Assembly: GCA_028290595.1 (NCBI GenBank)
Contig: JAQGJO010000267.1
Span: forward strand, 1 to 5,402
Reading direction: 5' to 3'
Origin: Hyphomicrobiales bacterium
GTDB lineage: Bacteria; Pseudomonadota; Alphaproteobacteria; Rhizobiales; Beijerinckiaceae
DNA length: 5,402 nucleotides
The translations under genes were made by a program, and so were the position numbers. Below are positions 1-5,402 of this stretch, one piece after another. The first letter of the stretch is position 1. The number at the start of each line of letters is the position of its first letter. The notes beneath the pieces are model-generated. The model did no database searches, had not been told where the DNA came from, and saw only the letters and a list, made by a program, of their open reading frames with translations.

Positions 1-1124
1 GGAAGCCGCCGTTCTATGTGTTCAACAATGGACCGCCGCAGGTGATCGTCGGACGCTATGCCGACGTGCAAGAGATGTTTCGCGACGCCATACGCTTTTC
101 ATCGGAAGTTCCGCTCGGCAAGGGGTACGAGCAATTCGATCGCTTTATCGGAACCAAGCCGATCACGCAGATGGAAGGCGAGGCGCATGCACGGTTGCGA
201 CGCCTGATGATGCCCGCCTTCTCTGGCCGCAGGGTCGAGCAGATCGAGGAACGTATCCGCCAGATCATCGGCGGCATGCTCGACGAGATCGAGCGTAGCG
301 GCCCGGCATTCGATGCGATGGGGCAATATGCAGCCCGTCTCATTGTCGGCGTCTTGCTCACTGCCATGCTCAATCTCGACGACTCACAGAAACAAGCGCT
401 GATGGCGTATCAGGAAGTGCAACCGCTTCTGACGTCGATGAAAGCTGGTCAGGCCCATCCGCCGGAGGTGCTGGCTGCGCATGCGCGCATGCGGGAGGTC
501 GTCGAGCATGTCATTGCAGATCGCCGCAGCAATCCGCGATCAGATTTTCTCGGCGATCTCGTCCAGGCGCGCGATCAGGGCGACCGGCTGAACGACGTTG
601 AATTGTTCGACCAGATATTTGGAATATTCGGGGCGCTGGCGACGACTCCGCGGACGGTTTCGGGCGCCTTCCACGCGATCTACAGCCATCCCGAGCAGTC
701 AAGGCAACTGGTGCAAGACCCCGCATTGCTGCCGGACGCCATCGAAGAATGTCTTCGTTTCGCCGGCAACGGCTATTTCACGTTTCCGCGCATTGCGACA
801 TGCGACACGGAACTGGGCGGCACGACGGTTCTGAAGGGGATGATCTTGCGGCCATCGCCCCAGGCAGCCAACTACGATCCCACAGTGTTCGAGAATCCGT
901 TGACATTCGACATTCACCGCAAGCCGCAACGGATCATGACATTCGGAACCGGGCCGCATCATTGCATCGGCCATGTGCTCGGCCGCAAGACGCTCCAATT
1001 GGCGCTGGGCATGTTCATGGCGCGCTTCCCCGGGGCGCGATTGGCCGATCCCGATTTCATTCCAGAGTATGGCGGAGCCGCCGGCGAACTGCGCACCAAG
1101 TCACTACCGATGCTGACCCATTGA
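1..1124 (+). CDS. Cytochrome P450, N-terminus outside the window (partial)
   Basis: This is a soluble bacterial-type cytochrome P450, a heme-thiolate monooxygenase that would need electrons from a ferredoxin and reductase; neither is encoded here. Numbering residues from the GTG at 18, the C-helix region HARLRRLMMPAF lies at 57-68, the I-helix at about 197-215, the ExxR motif (E244, R247) in EECLRF, the AANYDP segment at 283-288, and the heme loop FGTGPHHCIG at 309-318 with C316 as the heme ligand. The frame is open to the left edge (first full codon at base 3, reading KPPFY before the GTG), so the GTG is not a credible start; roughly 30-45 residues of the usual ~400 seem to be missing. The I-helix reads GALATT where the family normally has [AG]Gx[DE]T, so the acidic residue is alanine (A208) while T209 is kept. 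Family membership is secure; subfamily and substrate are unknown. Confidence 0.93.
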   Translation, partial: KPPFYVFNNGPPQVIVGRYADVQEMFRDAIRFSSEVPLGKGYEQFDRFIGTKPITQMEGEAHARLRRLMMPAFSGRRVEQIEERIRQIIGGMLDEIERSGPAFDAMGQYAARLIVGVLLTAMLNLDDSQKQALMAYQEVQPLLTSMKAGQAHPPEVLAAHARMREVVEHVIADRRSNPRSDFLGDLVQARDQGDRLNDVELFDQIFGIFGALATTPRTVSGAFHAIYSHPEQSRQLVQDPALLPDAIEECLRFAGNGYFTFPRIATCDTELGGTTVLKGMILRPSPQAANYDPTVFENPLTFDIHRKPQRIMTFGTGPHHCIGHVLGRKTLQLALGMFMARFPGARLADPDFIPEYGGAAGELRTKSLPMLTH

Positions 1125-1155
1125 CCAGTTTTCAGACGGTCTTACCTCCATGTGG

Positions 1156-1209
1156 GCAATCCTGACGCCCGCCAGCAAGAGCGCGCAGCCTGCGAAGGAA
1201 GTCGGTCAT
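1156..1209 (-). pseudogene. Frameshifted remnant of an EamA/DMT transporter C-terminus
   Basis: Read on the - strand, this stretch encodes AGCALLLAGVRIA, nearly identical to AGCALILAGVWIA at the C-terminus of the intact EamA transporter in this window. At base level 1156-1195 matches 3031-3070 at 34 of 40 positions by my hand alignment. After an extra base the match resumes as GGTCAT (1204-1209 against 3078-3083), the complement of the Met-Thr codons of the transporter's HLMTF segment. The extra base breaks the frame and the conserved frame soon meets a TGA upstream, so no functional protein is made. Nothing recognisable of the remaining ~290 residues is present. It may be a decayed relic of a second EamA gene or a partial duplicate of the neighbouring one. 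EamA C-termini are conserved, so the closeness of the source is uncertain. Confidence 0.6.
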
Positions 1210-1222
1210 GCGCTTTGCGCAC

Positions 1223-1237
1223 ACCGGCTCTGCCGGT
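1223..1237. repeat. Short inverted repeat, possible operator or weak terminator
   Basis: ACCGGC and GCCGGT form a perfect 6-base inverted repeat around TCT. It lies about 100 bases after the P450 stop and 67 bases before the amidohydrolase start. No run of T follows it, so an intrinsic terminator is doubtful. It sits immediately before a TTGATA sequence (1240-1245) that resembles a -35 element, which fits an operator equally well. In GC-rich DNA such a repeat can also arise by chance. Confidence 0.3.
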
Positions 1238-1246
1238 CGTTGATAT

Positions 1247-1275
1247 ATACACTGCGGATGTGAGACATACACTGC
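1247..1275 (+). promoter_or_regulatory. Two direct ATACACTGC repeats in the hydrolase leader, candidate operator
   Basis: ATACACTGC occurs at 1247-1255 and again at 1267-1275, exactly 20 bases apart, which puts both copies on about the same face of the helix. The pair lies 29-57 bases before the amidohydrolase start, where a promoter or its operator is expected. A TTGATA hexamer (1240-1245) could be a -35 element, but no convincing -10 lies at 16-18 bases from it, so I do not call a promoter position. The second repeat runs into the stem of the hairpin covering the ribosome binding site. The bound regulator, if any, is unknown. Confidence 0.4.
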
Positions 1276-1298
1276 CTCCTCAGAAACTACGGGGAGGC
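1274..1298 (+). promoter_or_regulatory. Hairpin enclosing the Shine-Dalgarno site of the amidohydrolase
   Basis: The Shine-Dalgarno sequence GGGGAGG (1291-1297) ends six bases before the ATG at 1304 and settles that start. The segment GCCTCCTC (1274-1281) can pair with GGGGAGGC (1291-1298) over eight pairs, one of them G-U, leaving a 9-base loop. If the transcript starts upstream of 1274, this hairpin would hide the whole ribosome binding site and could limit translation. The pairing is read directly from the sequence; any regulatory use is inference. Confidence 0.45.
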
Positions 1299-1303
1299 TG
1301 GCA

Positions 1304-3010
1304 ATGCATCATGTCCGTTCGAGCAAACGTGATTTTCTTGGCATGATGGCAGGCGCCGTGGGCGGCGCCTCCATTCCCTGGAATAAAGCCTTCGCCGATG
1401 CGCGCGACGCCGACATGGTGGTGATCAACGCCACCGTTCATACGGTCGATGCCAATCTCCCCAGAGCCGAAGCTTTCGCCATCCGCGACGGCCGCTTCAT
1501 TGCCGTCGGCAGCAGCGACGAGATCAAATCGTTCGTCGGCAAGGCGACGCAGATCGTTGATGCCAAGGGGCTGACGATCGTGCCCGGCTTCATCGACTGC
1601 CATGTCCATCCGGTCGGCGAAGTGCTGCTCTATCAGGTGCTCGTCGGCAATCCTTACGATGTCGAATTCGTCACCATCGACAGCATCATCGCCAAGCTGC
1701 GCGAGCGGGCCGCGCAGACGCCGCCGGGCACCTGGGTCGAAGGTTTCTTCTTCGACGATACGAAAGTGAAAGACGCGCAGCCGCTGACCATGCGCGACCT
1801 CGACAAGGCTTCCACCGAGCATCCGATCATGGTGCGCCACCGCGGCGGCCATACCTACTACGTCAACAGCAAGGCTTTCGAGCTGGCCGGCATCACCAAG
1901 GAGACGCCCAATCCTTTCGGCGGCACGTTCGACCGCGACAAGGAGGGCAATCTCAACGGAAGGGTCACCGACCGTGCCGGGGTCGTCTTCACCAAGGTCG
2001 GGCAACGCCCGGTCTTCAGCGACGCTCAGCGCGCTCAGCGCGGCCGCGACGGTCTTGCGTATATCTCCAAGCAATTCGTGCGCTACGGTCTCACCAGCGT
2101 GCATCATGAGGGTGGCGATCTCTCGGCTTTGCAGCAGATCCGGGCGCGTGGCGATCTCCTGCACAGGGTCAGCTATGAAGCGGATGGCCCAACGGTCGAC
2201 AGTCTGATCGCCAACGGCTTCCGCACCGGATTTGGCGACGAATGGCTGCGCATCGGCGCGACGTTCGAACATACGATCGATGGGTCGTTCTCGGAGCGGA
2301 CGATGGCGCTGAGCACGCCCTATGCGGGCAGCAATCCGCCTTACAAAGGCAATATCCTGACGACCCAGGACGATCTCAACGCCTGGATCGAGAAGGTTCA
2401 TCGCGCCGGCATCCAGGTCAATTGTCACGCCAACGGCGACGTCGCCATCGACATGATGCTGACCGCCATGGAGCGGGCGCTGAAGCTGCATCCGGTCGCC
2501 GACGCGCGGCCGAAGATCACCCATTGCACCTTGATCAACGACGACATCATCGCGCGCATGAAAGCCATGAACGCAGTGGCGGCCGTGTTCTCGACCTATC
2601 CCTATTACAACTCCGACAAGTTCGTCTTCTACGGCGAGGAACTGCTGAAGCGCAGCATGGCGCTGCGCACGATGATCGACGCGGGCCTGCGCCCCGCTGC
2701 CGGCTCGGACTTCTCGCCCGGCCCGTTCTCGCCGCTGCTGGCGCTGCAGGCGATGGTGACGCGCACCGGCTGGGATGGCAAGACCTGGGGCGCCAACCAG
2801 CGCATCTCGATCGACGAGGCGCTGATGGTGACGACCTTGAACGGCGCCTACAATTCGCACGAGGAAGCGATCAAGGGATCGATCACGCCGGGCAAGTTCG
2901 CGGATTACGTGGTGCTGGCGGAAGACGTGAAGACTGTCGCGCCTGATAAGATCAAGGACATCAAGATCGTGCGCACCGTGACCGGCGGTGTTACGCGCTA
3001 CGAGGCGTAG
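1304..3010 (+). CDS. Exported metal-dependent amidohydrolase (Amidohydro_3, YtcJ-like)
   Basis: This is a 568-residue member of the amidohydrolase superfamily, YtcJ-like branch, which hydrolyses C-N or related bonds with a metal-bound water in a TIM barrel. The N-terminus resembles a Tat signal: SKRDFL at 7-12, a hydrophobic stretch to about 24, and a possible cleavage after AFA (29-31), suggesting a folded periplasmic enzyme. It has Lys-Arg where Arg-Arg is usual. The composite sandwich begins near 38. Candidate metal ligands are H100 and H102 in GFIDCHVH, H375 in VNCHANGD, H407 in THCTL and D469 in GSDFSPGP. The DGSFSERT segment (326-333) matches a conserved YtcJ block, but the position where many relatives have lysine appears to be E322. 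The C-terminal ITPGKFADYVVL (526-537) is the usual sandwich return strand. Start choice rests on a strong GGGGAGG six bases upstream. Length is typical and the frame is intact. Substrate cannot be read from the sequence. Confidence 0.93.
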   Translation: MHHVRSSKRDFLGMMAGAVGGASIPWNKAFADARDADMVVINATVHTVDANLPRAEAFAIRDGRFIAVGSSDEIKSFVGKATQIVDAKGLTIVPGFIDCHVHPVGEVLLYQVLVGNPYDVEFVTIDSIIAKLRERAAQTPPGTWVEGFFFDDTKVKDAQPLTMRDLDKASTEHPIMVRHRGGHTYYVNSKAFELAGITKETPNPFGGTFDRDKEGNLNGRVTDRAGVVFTKVGQRPVFSDAQRAQRGRDGLAYISKQFVRYGLTSVHHEGGDLSALQQIRARGDLLHRVSYEADGPTVDSLIANGFRTGFGDEWLRIGATFEHTIDGSFSERTMALSTPYAGSNPPYKGNILTTQDDLNAWIEKVHRAGIQVNCHANGDVAIDMMLTAMERALKLHPVADARPKITHCTLINDDIIARMKAMNAVAAVFSTYPYYNSDKFVFYGEELLKRSMALRTMIDAGLRPAAGSDFSPGPFSPLLALQAMVTRTGWDGKTWGANQRISIDEALMVTTLNGAYNSHEEAIKGSITPGKFADYVVLAEDVKTVAPDKIKDIKIVRTVTGGVTRYEA

Positions 3011-3953
3011 CTGAGCTGCCGCCGCGCGAGGCGATCCAGACGCCTGCCAGGATGAGCGCGCAGCCGGCGATGTGGAAGGTCATCAGATGTTCGCCGAGCA
3101 GGGTCGTCGCCAGTACTGCGCCATAGAACGGGATCAGATGCAGGAAGACGGCGGCGCGGGAGGCGCCGACCGCCTCCTGTCCCTTGTTCCAGAAGATGTA
3201 GGACAACACGCCCGAGAAGATGGTGATGTAGGCCATCACCGCCAGCGTGAACCATGTCATCTGAAACTGACGCACGTAGACGTGCTCCCAGATGCTTGCC
3301 GGCACCAGTGACAAGCCGCCGATCAGCGCGACGATAAATGCGAATGTCATCGGATGCACCGGCGGGCGCAGCCGCAGGCAGGTGCAATAGCCGGCCCATA
3401 TGGCCATGTTGAAGAGCAGCAGCAGATCGCCCTGATTGAACTGAACGGTGGTCAGCACGTCAAAACTGCCGCGGCTGACGATCACGAGAACGCCGACGAA
3501 CGAGACCGCGATACCGAAATAGTTCATCGCCCGGAGACGGTCGCGGAAAAGTATGGCGCCTGCGGCTGCGATCATCCCGGGCGCAAATGAATTGAAGATC
3601 GAGGCATTCAATGCCGACGTGAAATTGAGCGCTATGAATTGAGTGGCCGAAAAAATGCCGCCGCCGACGATGCACATCGGCACCACCACTTTCCAGCCGC
3701 GCTTGAGCTGCGGCCAGTCGGCAATGACCTGACGGCCGACGAACGGCCATAGAATAGCTGCGCCGAGCAACCAGCGCAGGCTTGCCATGCTGACGGGCGG
3801 CATTTGGCTCGCTGCCGCGGCCTTGCCGGCGATATGATTGCCGCTCCAGAGCAGACCGGCGAGCGCGAGATAAAGCCAAGGGTTGGCGATTAATCGACGC
3901 CAGACGCTCGTCGGTTCCGTAGCGGACGTCTGCTGTTCAAGTTGCGCCGACAT
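2991..3953 (-). CDS. DMT superfamily transporter with two EamA domains
   Basis: This is a 320-residue inner-membrane protein of the drug/metabolite transporter superfamily, whose EamA members usually export metabolites or amino-acid-like compounds; the substrate here is unknown. Two homologous halves of about five membrane helices each span roughly 26-160 and 172-308. The first half ends its fourth helix with LFRDRL (135-140). The second has the family signature HLIPFYGAVLATTLLGEHL (272-290) with conserved E288, then the last helix IAGCALILAGVWIA. A soluble tail of about 20 residues precedes the first helix. The ATG at 3953 has GGGAGG six bases upstream on its strand. The gene's last 20 bases overlap the 3' end of the amidohydrolase gene on the other strand. 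It lies 107 bases downstream of the M23 peptidase on the same strand, so read-through is possible, but it has its own operator-like leader. Confidence 0.93.
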   Translation of the reverse strand: MSAQLEQQTSATEPTSVWRRLIANPWLYLALAGLLWSGNHIAGKAAAASQMPPVSMASLRWLLGAAILWPFVGRQVIADWPQLKRGWKVVVPMCIVGGGIFSATQFIALNFTSALNASIFNSFAPGMIAAAGAILFRDRLRAMNYFGIAVSFVGVLVIVSRGSFDVLTTVQFNQGDLLLLFNMAIWAGYCTCLRLRPPVHPMTFAFIVALIGGLSLVPASIWEHVYVRQFQMTWFTLAVMAYITIFSGVLSYIFWNKGQEAVGASRAAVFLHLIPFYGAVLATTLLGEHLMTFHIAGCALILAGVWIASRGGSSATPRSA

Positions 3954-3967
3954 GAAGGGCCTCCCTA

Positions 3968-3985
3968 TCAGTGTGCATGCACTGA
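3968..3985. promoter_or_regulatory. Operator-like inverted repeat before the EamA transporter
   Basis: TCAGTG (3968-3973) and CACTGA (3980-3985) form a perfect inverted repeat around six bases, and an overlapping 10-base palindrome GTGCATGCAC lies at 3973-3982. On the transporter's strand the element ends 14 bases before the start codon, just upstream of the ribosome binding site, and abuts TAAATT (complement of 3985-3990), a weak -10-like hexamer. The position suits repressor binding. No matching -35 was found and the cognate protein is unknown. Confidence 0.4.
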
Positions 3986-4060
3986 ATTTAGGCAGGGGAC
4001 AATGTCAGCTTTTGCATCGCCGGGTTTCGCGCCGGGCAGGGAGGGCGATGGGGGAAGCTC

Positions 4061-5402
4061 TTAGTTCTGTGCGAAAAATTTGGCGCCGGCGCGCAGAAAG
4101 CGCATCGGGTCGACGGGCTCATCGTCGATGCGCACTTCATAGTGAAGGTGCGCGCCGGTTGAGCGGCCGGTCGAGCCGAGTCGGCCGACCACAGCGCCGG
4201 CCTCGACCCACTGGCCTTCCGCAACCAGGATGGCCGACATGTGCCCGTAACGCGTCGTAATGCCGTTGCCGTGGTCAACTTCGACCATATTGCCGTAACC
4301 GCCGTTCATGCCGGCGCTCGTCACTTTGCCTGCCGCGGTGACGAGGACCGGAGCGCCATAGGGTTCACGCAGATCGACGCCGGTGTGCATGGCGGCGCGG
4401 CCGAAAAACGGATCGACCCGGCTGCCGAAGGGCGAGGTGACGTCGGCGACGGTCGAGAGCGGCCGGCGCAGGGGAATGTAGGGCAGGACCTGGCGGATGC
4501 GGTCGGCGGTGACGATCTGATCCTGCAGTCTGGCCACCTCGCGTTCGAACGGCGTGCCGTTGGGGTCGATTTTAAGCGGGACGAAGGGGCCGCCGACGGC
4601 CGAGCCTTCGCCGCCCTTGGTCTGGCCGTCCTTGGCTGAGCCATCCTTGGTTCGGCGCGGCGTCGACAGTTTCTCCAGGTTCAGCCCGGTCTGCGCCAGG
4701 GCTGTGCGCAATTGGGTCGACTTGCGCTGGGCGACGGCGGCGATCATGCCAACTGAATTGATCTGCAGACGCTCGACCTTGTCGAGCTTCGCGGTGACCG
4801 TCGCTAGATGGAGGGCAAGCGGAACGACCGGCGAGGCATCGCTCATGTCGCCTGACCGCAGCGAGGGGGCACTCTGTGCTTCAGCTGGCTCGAGAACCGG
4901 CTTGGGCTTGCCCGGTGTGATCGAGCGTTCGAGTGCCTTCAGCGCCGGTGCGGAGGGACTCTCGAGCGGCGCGAAACTGGGAATGATTGCTGCCGGCCCG
5001 CCGATTCCGGTCAGGGTGCGCTGCCGGATGGTGGCGGTTCTGTCCTTGGCGCTGAGGCCGGGCAGGGCGTCCGGCATCAGGCCGGCGCCCTCGGCAAGAT
5101 TGGCGACGACGACGGCGCGGGTTTCGAGCTGCGCCTGGCGGGCAACCAGTTCATGGACACGATTTTCGACCGAGTCCTGATCTAGCAATTGCCGCGAGGC
5201 CATGCGGTCGACCTGGGCGCGCATGGCGGCCAGCCGGTCTTCATACGCTGTTTGCATTTCCGCCTGGCGGGTCATCAGTGCCGACAGCATGCGGTCGTGA
5301 AAGACGAAATAGGCGGTGGCGGTGAAATAGACGGCTGCCACGAGAGGAATGACGCCGGCGAGCGCATAGAGGGTCAACGGACGCAGCGCGACGCAGCGAA
5401 TG
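4061..5402 (-). CDS. Membrane-anchored M23 (LytM) peptidoglycan endopeptidase, N-terminus outside the window (partial)
   Basis: M23 zinc peptidases cut peptide cross-links in peptidoglycan; this one is anchored in the inner membrane and faces the periplasm. Numbering from the TTG codon at 5377, a membrane helix spans about 2-27, a coiled coil about 28-97, a Pro/Ala/Ser-rich stretch to about 185, more helical segments at about 186-237 and 273-296, and the LytM domain about 310-428. All zinc and catalytic positions are present: H331 and D335 (HTGVD), H379 (YGHM), and H410 and H412 (HLH). It should therefore be active, unlike EnvC/NlpD-type activators. The frame stays open to the right edge (IRCVALRP precedes the TTG), so the true start lies beyond it. 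The layout and the YEDRLAAMRAQVDRMASRQL segment recall rhizobial polar-growth M23 proteins such as RgsM of Sinorhizobium; that comparison is from memory. No clear terminator follows its stop. Confidence 0.93.
   Translation of the reverse strand, partial: IRCVALRPLTLYALAGVIPLVAAVYFTATAYFVFHDRMLSALMTRQAEMQTAYEDRLAAMRAQVDRMASRQLLDQDSVENRVHELVARQAQLETRAVVVANLAEGAGLMPDALPGLSAKDRTATIRQRTLTGIGGPAAIIPSFAPLESPSAPALKALERSITPGKPKPVLEPAEAQSAPSLRSGDMSDASPVVPLALHLATVTAKLDKVERLQINSVGMIAAVAQRKSTQLRTALAQTGLNLEKLSTPRRTKDGSAKDGQTKGGEGSAVGGPFVPLKIDPNGTPFEREVARLQDQIVTADRIRQVLPYIPLRRPLSTVADVTSPFGSRVDPFFGRAAMHTGVDLREPYGAPVLVTAAGKVTSAGMNGGYGNMVEVDHGNGITTRYGHMSAILVAEGQWVEAGAVVGRLGSTGRSTGAHLHYEVRIDDEPVDPMRFLRAGAKFFAQN
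4615..4659. repeat. Three imperfect 15-base tandem units inside the M23 peptidase gene
   Basis: CCTTGG recurs at 4615, 4630 and 4645, marking three units of 15 bases that diverge between those anchors. On the coding strand they give a Lys/Gly/Asp-rich linker with five-residue steps (KDGSA, KDGQT, KGGEG) at about residues 244-258, between the helical stalk and the catalytic part. Because 15 is a multiple of three, a gain or loss of units would keep the frame, so linker length may vary between strains. Confidence 0.5.

Noticed and set aside
18..20. GTG as the start of the P450
   Set aside because: The frame continues to the left edge with P450-like residues, there is no ribosome binding site, and the N-terminal part of the fold would be missing.
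1152..1346. A 64-codon + strand frame across the intergenic gap
   Set aside because: No ribosome binding site or domain is visible; it runs out of frame into the hydrolase and overlaps the EamA relic and leader elements.
1280..2860. A 526-codon open frame antisense to the hydrolase gene
   Set aside because: It lies almost wholly within the hydrolase on the opposite strand, its composition is Arg/Asp/Gly/His-rich as expected for a shadow frame in GC-rich DNA, and I recognise no domain in it, while the sense strand encodes a clear enzyme.
2242..2946. A 234-codon + strand frame inside the hydrolase gene
   Set aside because: Its Arg/Gly/His-rich sequence is a frame-shifted reading of the hydrolase and has no independent support.
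3954..4060. Intrinsic terminator between the M23 and EamA genes
   Set aside because: The repeated CCGG/GCCGGG segments near 4018-4038 are mainly direct repeats and give only a 4-pair stem, with no T run after it on the coding strand.
4554..5180. A 208-codon + strand open frame within the M23 gene
   Set aside because: It is a low-complexity Ser/Arg/Ala-rich shadow of the M23 coding frame with no recognisable motif.
5375..5377. TTG as the start of the M23 peptidase
   Set aside because: The frame stays open to the right edge, reading IRCVALRP, and a start here would begin right at the membrane helix, so the codon is internal.
5379..5398. Tandem CGCTGCGTC at the right edge
   Set aside because: Two adjacent copies of a GC-rich 9-mer within coding sequence; it is explained by codon use and is cut by the window edge.

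Overview
The window looks like chromosomal DNA from an alphaproteobacterium, most likely the Bradyrhizobium/Rhodopseudomonas branch of the Hyphomicrobiales. This rests on high-GC codon use, a Tat-type amidohydrolase of the kind common in that group, and an M23 peptidase whose membrane-anchor plus coiled-coil region resembles rhizobial envelope peptidases. It is an inference from protein resemblance and no species is claimed.

Layout, left to right. A cytochrome P450 on the + strand enters from the left edge without its N-terminus and ends at 1124. A 179-base gap (1125-1303) follows. It holds a frameshifted scrap of an EamA-transporter C-terminus, a short inverted repeat, two copies of a 9-base direct repeat 20 bases apart, and a hairpin that can cover the Shine-Dalgarno sequence of the next gene. 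A complete Amidohydro_3/YtcJ-like metal-dependent hydrolase occupies 1304-3010 (+). Its last 20 bases overlap, tail to tail, the end of a DMT/EamA transporter on the - strand (3953-2991). A 107-base gap with an operator-like inverted repeat precedes that transporter. The rest (5402-4061, - strand) is most of an M23 (LytM) peptidase that runs off the right edge, so its N-terminus is missing.

No dedicated multi-gene system is evident. The P450, hydrolase and transporter could serve small-molecule turnover (oxidation, periplasmic hydrolysis, export), but gene order gives only weak support: no substrate is indicated, no redox partner is present, and the transporter is convergent with the hydrolase. 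The M23 peptidase is an envelope gene probably unrelated to them. The most informative non-genic signals are the EamA remnant, which makes the hydrolase gene flanked by two related stretches in the same orientation, and the dense repeat/hairpin arrangement in front of the hydrolase. No RNA gene, insertion sequence, CRISPR array or phage attachment site was seen.
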